Below are positions 1 to 6,685 of a stretch of 11,852 nucleotides of DNA, in pieces. The notes beneath the pieces were generated by a model. It ran no database searches. It was not told the origin of the DNA and saw nothing but the letters and a program-made list of their open reading frames with translations. Source of the DNA: an uncultured Bacteroidaceae bacterium (GTDB lineage: Bacteria; Bacteroidota; Bacteroidia; Bacteroidales; Bacteroidaceae); contig CAJGDX010000070.1 in NCBI GenBank assembly GCA_904502185.1, positions 1 to 11,852 on the forward strand. Direction: 5' to 3'. Each line of letters opens with the position of its first letter. Position 1 is the stretch's first letter. A program made the position numbers and the translations under genes.

Positions 1-67
1 AAATACAGCTATTTGTCTGATTGGGCTTTTATTTATCAATCCATCTTTAGCTGAACCACCCTTTTAA

Positions 68-1171
68 CTAGTGTGTATCAACTATTTTGGTAGGTGCCTG
101 TTCGTCGTTGCGACGTTCAGTCTGATAGGCAAGCGAGGCTGCAAGACGCAGGAAAGCCTGTCCGTCGGGTGTTTCGGGATGCAGCGCAATAGGTTCGCCG
201 CTGTCGCCACATTCGCATATTGCCTGCACCAGAGGTATCTGTCCCAGAACGGGAACACCATACTGCTCGGCAACCTTTACGCCACCCTCGCGTCCGAAAA
301 TGTAATATTTGTTCTCGGGAAGTTCAGCGGGAGTGAACCATGCCATATTCTCGATAAGGCCAAGTATAGGAACGTTCACCTTGTCGTTCATGAACATGTT
401 CATTCCTTTTATTGCTGCTGCCAATGAAACTGCCTGAGGAGTGGTGACTACCACTGCACCGGTGAGGGCAAGGCTCTGCACGATTGTCAGGTGGATGTCG
501 CTGGTGCCGGGAGGCAGGTCGATGAGGAAGTAGTCGAGATCGCCCCAATCGGCATCTGCAATAAGTTGCTTCAATGCGTTGCTTGCCATTCCTCCGCGCC
601 ACAACACAGCCTGCTCGGGGTCGACAAAGAAGCCGATAGAGAGAAGCTTTACTCCATATTTTTCAATGGGGACGATAAGGTCGCGACCATCCTTGAATTC
701 GCTGTAAGGACGTGCATCCTCCACCTTGAACATCTTGGGTATAGAAGGACCGAAAATATCTGCATCGAGAAGTCCAACTTTGTAGCCCAGACGCGCAAGG
801 GCTATGGCAAGGTTTGACGAAACGGTGGATTTTCCTACACCACCCTTGCCCGAAGATATTGCAATAACGTTCTTCACCTGAGGAAGGAATTTGCCTACCT
901 CGGGACGTGCCTGCTGACGGCTGACAACACTGATGTTTCCGACAATCTCAACCTCGGGGCCGACGTATGTCAGAATAGCAGTTTCGGCTGACTTTACCAC
1001 TGAACGGATAAAGGGGTCGGTGGGTTTTTCGAATATCAGTGAGAAGGTCACTTTGTTACCGTCGAGGCGGATGTTGTCGTCAACCATGTCAGCCTCGACA
1101 AGATTCTTGCCGTTGCCGGGGTAACGCACCTTCTCAAGTGCGTCGAGTATCAATTTGGGGTATAATGCCAT
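68..1171 (-). CDS. mrp: Mrp/ApbC family iron-sulfur cluster carrier ATPase
   Basis: The 367-residue product is a cytosolic P-loop ATPase of the Mrp/ApbC/Nbp35 family, which is known to bind and pass on Fe-S clusters. Residues about 1-85 form an N-terminal MIP18-type (DUF59) domain. The ATPase domain follows, with the deviant Walker A motif GKGGVGKST at 108-116 (signature lysines K109 and K114), LLDADIFGPS at 134-143 and LIDLPPGTSD at 216-225. The CxxC pair that usually follows the ENMS-like motif is missing: after ENMAWF (274-279) there is no cysteine. The only nearby pair is CEC at 319-321. The ATG start is preceded by AAAGGA about 8 nt upstream, a weak SD-like match. It is the last gene of the ilvE-to-mrp series, 17 nt after the Dabb gene. 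Family assignment is secure; the cluster-carrier role is inferred from the family and is less certain without the CxxC. Confidence 0.95.
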   Translation of the reverse strand: MALYPKLILDALEKVRYPGNGKNLVEADMVDDNIRLDGNKVTFSLIFEKPTDPFIRSVVKSAETAILTYVGPEVEIVGNISVVSRQQARPEVGKFLPQVKNVIAISSGKGGVGKSTVSSNLAIALARLGYKVGLLDADIFGPSIPKMFKVEDARPYSEFKDGRDLIVPIEKYGVKLLSIGFFVDPEQAVLWRGGMASNALKQLIADADWGDLDYFLIDLPPGTSDIHLTIVQSLALTGAVVVTTPQAVSLAAAIKGMNMFMNDKVNVPILGLIENMAWFTPAELPENKYYIFGREGGVKVAEQYGVPVLGQIPLVQAICECGDSGEPIALHPETPDGQAFLRLAASLAYQTERRNDEQAPTKIVDTH

Positions 1172-1188
1172 TGTTCTTTTCCTTTATA

Positions 1189-1491
1189 CTAAATTTCGTA
1201 ATCTACCGATGAGCGCACCTCGCGCACCTGCTTACAATAGGCTGCAACCTCGAGGTGTGCCGGATGTTTCTGATAGCGCTGCATTGCATCGAAGTCGTCA
1301 AATGTAGACACCAGCACTGCGTCGTATGCAGCTTCACCGGGATTGATATTGACGCCTACCTCAAGCGAACGGATTTCGGGGACAACACCCACAAGTGCTT
1401 CGAGGTGCTCCTTCATCCACTGCGCATGCTCAGTGCGGCTTTTACCTTCGGCGCCCTCTTTGAAGCGCCACATTACTATGTGTTTAAGCAT
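1189..1491 (-). CDS. Dabb family (stress-responsive alpha/beta barrel) protein
   Basis: This is a 100-residue protein with the layout of the Dabb domain, a small ferredoxin-like dimeric alpha/beta barrel. The N-terminal strand MLKHIVMWRFK has the usual H-I-V-x-W pattern. A middle strand YDAVLVSTFDDFDAM and the HPAHLEVAAY segment (about residues 76-85) are typical of the family. Its length is normal for a single-domain Dabb protein. The start lies 2 nt after the trmB stop and the stop is 17 nt before mrp, so it is probably co-transcribed and perhaps translationally coupled to trmB. The family is poorly characterised; plant members are stress-induced and some relatives are enzymes. The substrate or role here is unknown. 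Confidence 0.85.
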   Translation of the reverse strand: MLKHIVMWRFKEGAEGKSRTEHAQWMKEHLEALVGVVPEIRSLEVGVNINPGEAAYDAVLVSTFDDFDAMQRYQKHPAHLEVAAYCKQVREVRSSVDYEI

Positions 1492-1493
1492 TC

Positions 1494-2252
1494 TTATTTA
1501 CTTGTTTGAAGCCCGCTGCGCTTGCTGCGATTGTAACTGCGATAGCTGTCGAGTTCAATCTCTACATCAGGCTCGACAAGCGCACCCTCGGCAGGCAGAC
1601 TGAAAGATATGTATTTTATATTTATTCCACGAGACAACCATTGCTGTTCGTAGTAGGTCTTTATGTCAAGCGGCTCCTCGGCCTCGCCATTGGCGTAAAT
1701 ATCCTCGTTGCATGAGATTACAGGCAGGTTGTTCACCTCTGTCACATAACGTGTGTATGTGAACATGAAGTTGCTGTCGCTCTTCAGATGGACAATGCCA
1801 TCGGGTGCCAATATGTTGCGGTAGCGCTGCAAGAAGAGTGTTGAAGTGAGACGTTTGGTATATTTTTTCATCTGCGGGTCGGGGAAGGTGAGCCATATTT
1901 CGCTGACCTCGCCCGCTGCAAAGAAGTGGTCGATTATCTCGATGTTGGTACGCAGGAAGCCAACATTCTTAAGTCCCTCGCGCAACGCCTCGGTAGCACC
2001 GGTCCACATACGTGCGCCCTTGATGTCTACTCCAATGAAGTTCTTGTCGGGGTAGCGACGTGCAAGACCTACGGTATATTCACCGCGTCCACAGCCAAGC
2101 TCGATGACAATGGGGTTGTCGTTGCCGAAGAACTCCTTGCCCCACTTGCCAAGCATAGGAAAGGGGCTTGCATCGGCTATAGAGAAGTGGTGTTCCACCA
2201 CATTGGGATATTCGCGCATGTCGGCGAATTTCTGTAATTTACCTTTACCCAT
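1494..2252 (-). CDS. trmB: tRNA (guanine-N7-)-methyltransferase TrmB
   Basis: The 252-residue product is a class I SAM-dependent methyltransferase that makes m7G at position 46 of the tRNA variable loop. The SAM-binding glycine-rich motif is ELGCGRG at 51-57, followed by GVDIKG at 74-79. The TrmB-specific FPDP motif is at 123-126, followed by basic residues (MKKYTKR). LKSDS at 156-160 stands where most homologues have a K-T-D motif, and TYYE at 199-202 fits the C-terminal T-x-x-E signature. An N-terminal extension of about 45 residues and a C-terminal tail of about 30 residues flank the core. The ATG overlaps the stop of the upstream membrane-protein gene by one base (TAATG), which suggests translational coupling. 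Assignment is confident; the FPDPQM sequence differs from the more common FPDPWPK form. Confidence 0.95.
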   Translation of the reverse strand: MGKGKLQKFADMREYPNVVEHHFSIADASPFPMLGKWGKEFFGNDNPIVIELGCGRGEYTVGLARRYPDKNFIGVDIKGARMWTGATEALREGLKNVGFLRTNIEIIDHFFAAGEVSEIWLTFPDPQMKKYTKRLTSTLFLQRYRNILAPDGIVHLKSDSNFMFTYTRYVTEVNNLPVISCNEDIYANGEAEEPLDIKTYYEQQWLSRGINIKYISFSLPAEGALVEPDVEIELDSYRSYNRSKRSGLQTSK

Positions 2253-2848
2253 TATGCTGTTATTCGTTTTTCGTATTCCTCTTTTACAAATTCATAGAAA
2301 TGCACATTTGTAGCAGTCATGTATGGAACCACCCATAAATTGAGAATGCCACAAGTAAACACACACAACAAAATCCATCCAATAAATGACAACTGCAACA
2401 GGAAGTATCGCATCTTGTATCCCTCCATCATTGCCATGCTGCGTTCGATGGCCTCATTGTAAGCGAGTTCGGGATTATCCTTAAGTATGAAACTTGTTTG
2501 CGAGTATGATATGCTCTTTATTATTCCCGGTACAATAAGCAACAAGCTCCACAGGAATGTATAAACACTCACCAGCAGCAATGTACCCATCACACGAGCA
2601 AAGTCCTTGTATCCATCAATAAGACTCTCTATATTGTAGCCCGATGCTGTACGCTTATCGTTAAGAAATGCGACACAGAAAGAGTATTGCACCGGAAACA
2701 ACAATATACCGTGTAATGCCGAAAAGAGCGAAGAGACGAAGATGGATATCACCATATACACCAGCGTAAATAACACCGGACTTTCCCAACGACCTCGAAG
2801 TTGCTCCCAGCCAAGAGTACGGAAATATTGCGAATTTCTATTCATCAT
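2252..2848 (-). CDS. DUF975 family integral membrane protein
   Basis: I recognise this 198-residue protein as DUF975-like: a hydrophobic protein with the family signature of a proline-containing helix (LLLIVPGIIKSISYSQTSF), then DNPELAYNEAIERSMAMMEGYK, then FLLQLSFIGWILL. About four hydrophobic segments are visible, near residues 25-45, 45-65, 87-111 and 149-177, with the N-terminus rich in polar and aromatic residues. The function of DUF975 is not known. The open frame extends one codon upstream as TTG, but ATG ATG at 2848/2845 is the likelier start, leaving about 8 nt after the ilvE stop. Its TAA overlaps the trmB ATG by one base. No SD is visible. The tight packing implies co-expression with ilvE and trmB but gives no functional clue. 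Confidence 0.85.
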   Translation of the reverse strand: MMNRNSQYFRTLGWEQLRGRWESPVLFTLVYMVISIFVSSLFSALHGILLFPVQYSFCVAFLNDKRTASGYNIESLIDGYKDFARVMGTLLLVSVYTFLWSLLLIVPGIIKSISYSQTSFILKDNPELAYNEAIERSMAMMEGYKMRYFLLQLSFIGWILLCVFTCGILNLWVVPYMTATNVHFYEFVKEEYEKRITA

Positions 2849-2856
2849 CAATGCTG

Positions 2857-3879
2857 TTAGATGTCAAGCACTGTTACCCAACCATGTGTATCAGGTTCGT
2901 CGCCATACTGGATGGCACGCAGTTTGTTGTAAAGTGTTGTACAGACAGGGCCGGGCTTGCCATCCTTGGCAATTACGTATGACACACCCTTCTCGAGGTC
3001 GTCGATGCGCTCGATGGGCGAGATTACTGCTGCTGTACCGCATGCACCTGCCTCTTCGAATGTAGCAAGTTCCTCCTCGGGAATTGCACGCTGCTCGACA
3101 GTCATTCCCAGGTCGGTTGCAAGCTGCATCAGACTGCGGTTGGTGATAGAGGGCAGAATAGATGTTGACTTGGGTGTAACATAGGTGTTATCTTTAATAC
3201 CGAAGAAGTTGGCTGCGCCGCACTCGTCGATATATTTCTTCTCCTTGGCATCGAGATAGAATTCGCAAGAGTAGCCCTTCTCGTGAGCCATCTGATTAGC
3301 CTTAAGGCTGGCTGCATAGTTGCCACCCACCTTGTAACGTCCTGTACCGAGAGGTGCAGAGCGGTCGAACTCGCGGATGATAACATAGGGATTGGTTGCA
3401 AAACCACCCTTGAAGTAGGGACCAACGGGAGTTACGAATATAACAAAGAGGTATTCGTCGGTGGGATGTACACCAACCTGTGCGCCTACGCCAATGAGCA
3501 AGGGGCGGATGTAAAGCGACGCTCCACTCTCGTAGGGAGGTATAAAGTCGCTGTTAAGCGCAACTACTTTTGTAACCATCTCACGGAAAAGTTCTGTGCT
3601 TACCTGGGGCATAAGAATGCCATCGCAGGTGCTCTGCAAACGCTCAGCATTAGCCTCGAGACGGAAGATGCGCACCTTGCCATCCTTGCCACGGAATGCC
3701 TTCAAGCCCTCGAAAGCCTCCTGTCCGTAGTGAAGACAGGTCGCTGCCATATGTATATTAAGCGATTCCTCGCTGCTAACCTCTATTTCTCCCCATTTTC
3801 CGTCGCGGTAACGACAACGAACATTGTAGTCGGTTTTCATATAACCGAAGCCCAAATTGGACCAATCAATATTTTTCAT
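2857..3879 (-). CDS. ilvE: Branched-chain amino acid aminotransferase
   Basis: The 340-residue product is a PLP-dependent fold-type IV transaminase that interconverts leucine, isoleucine and valine with their 2-keto acids, using 2-oxoglutarate/glutamate. The length and sequence match the longer, eukaryote-like branch of bacterial BCATs. The Schiff-base lysine is K183 in GTGRYKVGGNYA. E219 in YIDECGAANFF should contact the pyridine nitrogen of PLP. The phosphate-binding GTAA is at 281-284, and SITNRSL at 244-250 is the usual PSxTRxSL-like motif. The C-terminal region lacks the redox CxxC of mammalian BCATs (GTAAVISPIE instead). It is the first gene of the operon running to mrp. The region upstream has a possible Bacteroidota -7 element about 70 nt before the ATG. 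No leader peptide rich in branched-chain residues is seen. Confidence 0.95.
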   Translation of the reverse strand: MKNIDWSNLGFGYMKTDYNVRCRYRDGKWGEIEVSSEESLNIHMAATCLHYGQEAFEGLKAFRGKDGKVRIFRLEANAERLQSTCDGILMPQVSTELFREMVTKVVALNSDFIPPYESGASLYIRPLLIGVGAQVGVHPTDEYLFVIFVTPVGPYFKGGFATNPYVIIREFDRSAPLGTGRYKVGGNYAASLKANQMAHEKGYSCEFYLDAKEKKYIDECGAANFFGIKDNTYVTPKSTSILPSITNRSLMQLATDLGMTVEQRAIPEEELATFEEAGACGTAAVISPIERIDDLEKGVSYVIAKDGKPGPVCTTLYNKLRAIQYGDEPDTHGWVTVLDI

Positions 3880-3947
3880 ATCTTATCTATTATTTAATTC
3901 CGTAATTAAGTTTGTCAAGCGCTGAGAATTTGAATGCGCCCGACTTG

Positions 3948-3955
3948 CAAATTTA
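3948..3955 (-). promoter_or_regulatory. Possible -7 promoter element for the ilvE operon
   Basis: On the minus strand this reads TAAATTTG, an exact match to the Bacteroidota primary-sigma -7 consensus TAnnTTTG. It sits about 70 nt before the ilvE ATG, giving a leader of roughly 60 nt. No TTTG -33 box is present at the usual 19-21 nt spacing; the sequence there is only A/T-rich. The match is short and the region is A/T-rich, so chance is a real possibility. Confidence 0.35.
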
Positions 3956-4096
3956 CATATAATTAATAAGAAGCTGTTTAATTTTTTACTTTTTCTTGAA
4001 CCTAATCGGTTAGTTTTTATAACAGCAGCGAAGAAAGAGTAGAAATAGCGCTATATATTTCTATTCAAACAAAGTATACACATCACACTATTGCAT

Positions 4097-4133
4097 AAAA
4101 AAGCAGGTGGCGTGTCATTTCTGACACACCACC
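4097..4133 (-). terminator. Intrinsic terminator of the spc-alpha ribosomal operon
   Basis: On the minus strand a 12-bp stem (arms 4122-4133 and 4106-4117) closes a GAAA tetraloop (4118-4121), a GNRA-type loop. T6 (4097-4102) follows 3 nt after the stem. The pair between 4128 and 4111 is G-U on the minus-strand RNA but would be an A-C mismatch on the plus strand, so the structure is tuned to minus-strand transcription. It lies 51 nt past the rplQ stop, at the point expected for ending the ribosomal transcript. Confidence 0.9.
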
Positions 4134-4183
4134 CTCTTCTATCATATACCCCTTCTGCTACGCCGGGGTTATTCGCATTTGGC

Positions 4184-4651
4184 TTATTCTGCAGCTGCCT
4201 CCTCGGCAGGTGCTTCAGTTGCAACGGGAGCTGTAGCCTTCTTACCAGAACGACGTGTACGTGCCTTCTTAGCAGCGGGCTTAGCCATATTCTCGTTGAA
4301 ATCAACCAACTCGATGAAACACATCTCAGCTGCGTCACCAAGACGAGTGCCAAGCTTGATTATGCGTGTGTAACCACCGGGACGCTCAGCAACCTTAACA
4401 GAGATCTCTTTGAAGAGCTCGATGATAGCCTCCTTGTTCTGCAAGTAGCTGAATACTACACGACGCGAATTGGTTGTGTCTTCTTTTGATTTTGTGATCA
4501 AAGGCTCAACAAACTTCTTGAGTTCCTTTGCCTTTGCAAGAGTCGTAGTGATTCTTTTGTGCATGATCAACGAAATAGCCATGTTGGCCAACATAGCCTT
4601 ACGATGAGATGCAGTACGACCCAAATGGTTAAAAGATTTTTTATGTCTCAT
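4184..4651 (-). CDS. rplQ: 50S ribosomal protein L17 (bL17)
   Basis: This 155-residue protein begins MRHKKSFNHLGRTASHRKAM, the L17 N-terminal signature, and continues with LIMHKRITTTLAKAKELKKF and ERPGGYTRIIKLGTRLGDAAEM, which are diagnostic of the family. L17 lies near the exit of the nascent peptide tunnel on the large subunit. The core is about 120 residues; the C-terminal 30 or so form a low-complexity tail, first Lys/Arg/Ala-rich (about 123-140) then Ala/Glu/Pro-rich. E. coli L17 is about 127 residues, so the tail is the main addition. The start is 2 nt after the rpoA stop and there is no SD. It is the last gene before the terminator. Confidence 0.97.
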   Translation of the reverse strand: MRHKKSFNHLGRTASHRKAMLANMAISLIMHKRITTTLAKAKELKKFVEPLITKSKEDTTNSRRVVFSYLQNKEAIIELFKEISVKVAERPGGYTRIIKLGTRLGDAAEMCFIELVDFNENMAKPAAKKARTRRSGKKATAPVATEAPAEEAAAE

Positions 4652-4653
4652 AA

Positions 4654-5646
4654 TTATTCTTTATCTAATTTGTATTTTGAAATATCTGTTCCAAACGAAA
4701 GATTCAGACTCTCGAGCAAATCATCAAGCTCAGTGAGCGATTTCTTACCGAAGTTACGGAACTTAAGAAGGTCTGTCTTGTTGTACTGTACGAGCTGACC
4801 GAGTGTTTCAACATCAGCAGCCTTAAGACAGTTGAGTGCTCTAACAGAGAGGTTCAAGTCAACCAGCTTGCTCTTGAGCAACTGACGCATGTGCAGTACC
4901 TCTTCGTCGAACTCTTCGTTACCGTCCATGTCGCTTGTCTCAATGGTGATCTTCTCATCAGAGAACAACATGAAGTGGTAAATCAAGATTTTAGCAGCCT
5001 CTTTAAGTGCCTCTTTCGGGTGTATGGAACCATCTGTTGTAACCTCAAGTACCAAACGGTCGTAGTCAGTTTTCTGCTCAACGCGGTAGGGCTCTACCTG
5101 ATACATGACGTTACGAATAGGAGTGTAGATAGAGTCGATTGGAATCATTGTGGGGTCTGTGCAATATTCTCTGTTCTCGTCAGCGGGAATATAACCACGA
5201 CCTTTATTTATGCTGATTTCAATCTGCATTTTAGCCGATGAATCGAGATGGCAAATGACTAACTCCGGGTTTAACACTTCAAATCCGGTTAAATACTTAC
5301 TGATGTCTCCAGCTTTAAATTCTTCAGTATTTTCTACATTGATTGAGACTTTCTCTGTTTCGAACTCCTCAACCACTCTTTTGAATCTAACCTTCTTCAG
5401 ATTCAAAATAATGTTGGTCACATCTTCTTTAACACCGGGAACTGTTGCAAACTCATGCTCAACACCTGCAATGCGGATGTAGTTGATTGCAAAACCCTCG
5501 AGTGAAGAGAGAAGGATACGGCGCAGGGCATTACCAACTGTTGTGCCAAAGCCCGGCTCCAAAGGACGAAACTCGAATTTTCCGAAGAAATCGTTCGCCT
5601 CCAACATTATTACCTTATCAGGTTTTTGAAATGTTAATATCGCCAT
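4654..5646 (-). CDS. rpoA: DNA-directed RNA polymerase subunit alpha
   Basis: This is full length at 330 residues, close to the E. coli 329. The N-terminal assembly domain (about 1-235) contains GFGTTVGNALRRILLSSLEG at 32-51, the helix used for dimerisation and beta/beta' assembly. An acidic linker (about 238-252, DMDGNEEFDEEV) leads to the C-terminal domain (about 258-320). That domain has SVRALNCLK with R269 at the position of E. coli R265, which contacts UP-element DNA, and NFGKKSLTELDDLL. Both functional domains are therefore intact. It lies between rpsD (9-nt gap) and rplQ (2-nt gap), the standard alpha-operon order. The leader before the ATG is A/T-only and has no SD. Confidence 0.98.
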   Translation of the reverse strand: MAILTFQKPDKVIMLEANDFFGKFEFRPLEPGFGTTVGNALRRILLSSLEGFAINYIRIAGVEHEFATVPGVKEDVTNIILNLKKVRFKRVVEEFETEKVSINVENTEEFKAGDISKYLTGFEVLNPELVICHLDSSAKMQIEISINKGRGYIPADENREYCTDPTMIPIDSIYTPIRNVMYQVEPYRVEQKTDYDRLVLEVTTDGSIHPKEALKEAAKILIYHFMLFSDEKITIETSDMDGNEEFDEEVLHMRQLLKSKLVDLNLSVRALNCLKAADVETLGQLVQYNKTDLLKFRNFGKKSLTELDDLLESLNLSFGTDISKYKLDKE

Positions 5647-5655
5647 TATTAATTA

Positions 5656-6261
5656 TTATTTGCTATACAACTCAACGATTAACTGCTCCTTGATGTTCTC
5701 AGGGATCTCTGCACGCTCGGGAACGTTAAGGTATTTACCCTCCATTGCAGACTCGTTCCACTCCAACCAAGAGTACTTGCTGTGGTTGAAACCAGCCAAT
5801 GAATTCTGGATAACCTCGAGAGACTTAGAACGCTCACGAACACCGATTACCTGACCGGGTTTAACAAAGCAAGAAGGAATGTTGTTTACCTTGCCGTCGA
5901 GTACAATGTGGCAGTGGCTAACCAACTGACGTGCAGCAGCACGAGTGGGAGCAATACCAAGACGGTATACAAGGTTGTCGAGGCGTGACTCGAGGTTCTG
6001 CAAAAGAACCTCACCGGTGATACCGGGAGCAGAATCCGCTTTCTTGAATGTGTTACGGAACTGTTTCTCGAGAACACCGTATGTGTATTTTGCTTTCTGC
6101 TTCTCGGCCAACATTATTCCGTACTCCGAAGTTTTGCGACGACGGTTGTTACCGTGCATACCGGGAGCATAATTTTTCTTTGAAAGCACTTTGTCCGGGC
6201 CGAAGATGGGCTCACCGAAACGACGTGCAATCTTACTTTTAGGTCCTATATATCTAGCCAT
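5656..6261 (-). CDS. rpsD: 30S ribosomal protein S4 (uS4)
   Basis: This 201-residue primary 16S rRNA-binding protein nucleates 30S assembly. It starts MARYIGPKSKIARRFGEPIF and has YAPGMHGNNRRRKTSEYGIML, typical of S4. The S4 RNA-binding domain spans about 91-155 (LESRLDNLVYRLGIAPTRAA, then DGKVNNIPS). The N-terminal zinc-finger cysteines of the zinc-binding form are absent; the first cysteine is C117. In E. coli S4 represses its own operon by binding mRNA before rpsM; whether that happens here is not visible. The gap to rpsK is 21 nt and the ATG has no SD. Confidence 0.98.
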   Translation of the reverse strand: MARYIGPKSKIARRFGEPIFGPDKVLSKKNYAPGMHGNNRRRKTSEYGIMLAEKQKAKYTYGVLEKQFRNTFKKADSAPGITGEVLLQNLESRLDNLVYRLGIAPTRAAARQLVSHCHIVLDGKVNNIPSCFVKPGQVIGVRERSKSLEVIQNSLAGFNHSKYSWLEWNESAMEGKYLNVPERAEIPENIKEQLIVELYSK

Positions 6262-6282
6262 TTCTAAATTCTTAAATTAAAG

Positions 6283-6672
6283 TTATACTCTTCTTCTCTT
6301 CGGAGGACGGCAACCGTTGTGGGGCAGCGGTGTTACGTCTACGATCTCTGTAACCTCGATACCTGCACCGTGTACTGTACGGATAGCAGACTCACGACCG
6401 TTACCGGGACCCTTAACATACGCTTTCACTTTACGCAGACCAAGGTCGAATGCGATTTTTGAGCAAGCTTCAGCGGCCATCTGGGCTGCATAAGGAGTAT
6501 TCTTCTTAGAACCTCTGAAACCCATTTTACCGGCAGAAGACCATGAGATAACCTGTCCCTCGTCATTTGTAAGGCTGACGATGATGTTGTTGAATGACGA
6601 GTGAACGTGAAGTTGTCCGTTGGCACCAACTTTCACATTTCTCTTTTTTGTTGCAACTGTTTTCTTTGCCAT
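6283..6672 (-). CDS. rpsK: 30S ribosomal protein S11 (uS11)
   Basis: This 129-residue protein of the 30S platform contacts the mRNA exit region and the E site. GQLHVHSSFNNIIVSLTNDEG, SWSSAGKMGFRGSKKNTPYAAQ and the C-terminal PLPHNGCRPPKRRRV are hallmark S11 segments. PHNG contains the asparagine that is converted to isoaspartate in E. coli S11. The N-terminal 12 residues are Lys/Thr-rich. It sits between rpsM (13-nt gap) and rpsD in normal alpha-operon order, and has no SD before the ATG. Confidence 0.98.
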   Translation of the reverse strand: MAKKTVATKKRNVKVGANGQLHVHSSFNNIIVSLTNDEGQVISWSSAGKMGFRGSKKNTPYAAQMAAEACSKIAFDLGLRKVKAYVKGPGNGRESAIRTVHGAGIEVTEIVDVTPLPHNGCRPPKRRRV

Positions 6673-6685
6673 ATTACTTACTTAA

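Larger units (their letters stand above)
3880..4183. other. Non-coding gap between rplQ and ilvE
   Basis: This 304-nt A/T-rich interval separates the two transcription units. On the rplQ side it holds a strong minus-strand intrinsic terminator (4097-4133), and just before that a weak 5-bp hairpin (4148-4152 with 4165-4169) without a U-tract. The middle part, about 3960-4080, holds only short inverted repeats such as a 10-nt palindrome ATAGCGCTAT at 4045-4054. The ilvE-proximal part holds a TAnnTTTG-like element. I see no tRNA, small ORF with coding character or riboswitch-like conserved core. Confidence 0.7.

Noticed and set aside
1..67. A nested inverted repeat downstream of mrp (CAGCTA 6-11 with TAGCTG 48-53, and GATTG 19-23 with CAATC 37-41)
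   Set aside because: The arms are only 5 to 6 bp with large unpaired parts and there is no U-tract; too weak to call a terminator, and the window ends here.
3283..3897. A 204-codon open frame on the plus strand opposite ilvE
   Set aside because: It is antisense to a well-conserved enzyme, has no recognisable domain and no promoter, and follows from the codon bias of ilvE.
3890..3918. A TTGACA-like box (minus strand, 3913-3918) followed at 16 nt by TAAATA before ilvE, resembling a sigma-70 promoter
   Set aside because: The Bacteroidota primary sigma factor does not use the E. coli-type consensus, and A/T-rich sequence makes chance matches likely.
4045..4054. A 10-nt palindrome, ATAGCGCTAT, in the rplQ-ilvE gap
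   Set aside because: It is an isolated short palindrome with no second copy in the gap; not enough to call an operator.
4148..4169. A hairpin ACCCC/GGGGT between the rplQ stop and the terminator
   Set aside because: The stem is 5 bp with a 12-nt loop and no U-tract; the stronger hairpin just downstream explains termination.
4091..4489. A 132-codon plus-strand open frame across the rplQ terminator and gene
   Set aside because: It runs through the terminator stem and antisense to conserved L17; the composition looks non-coding.
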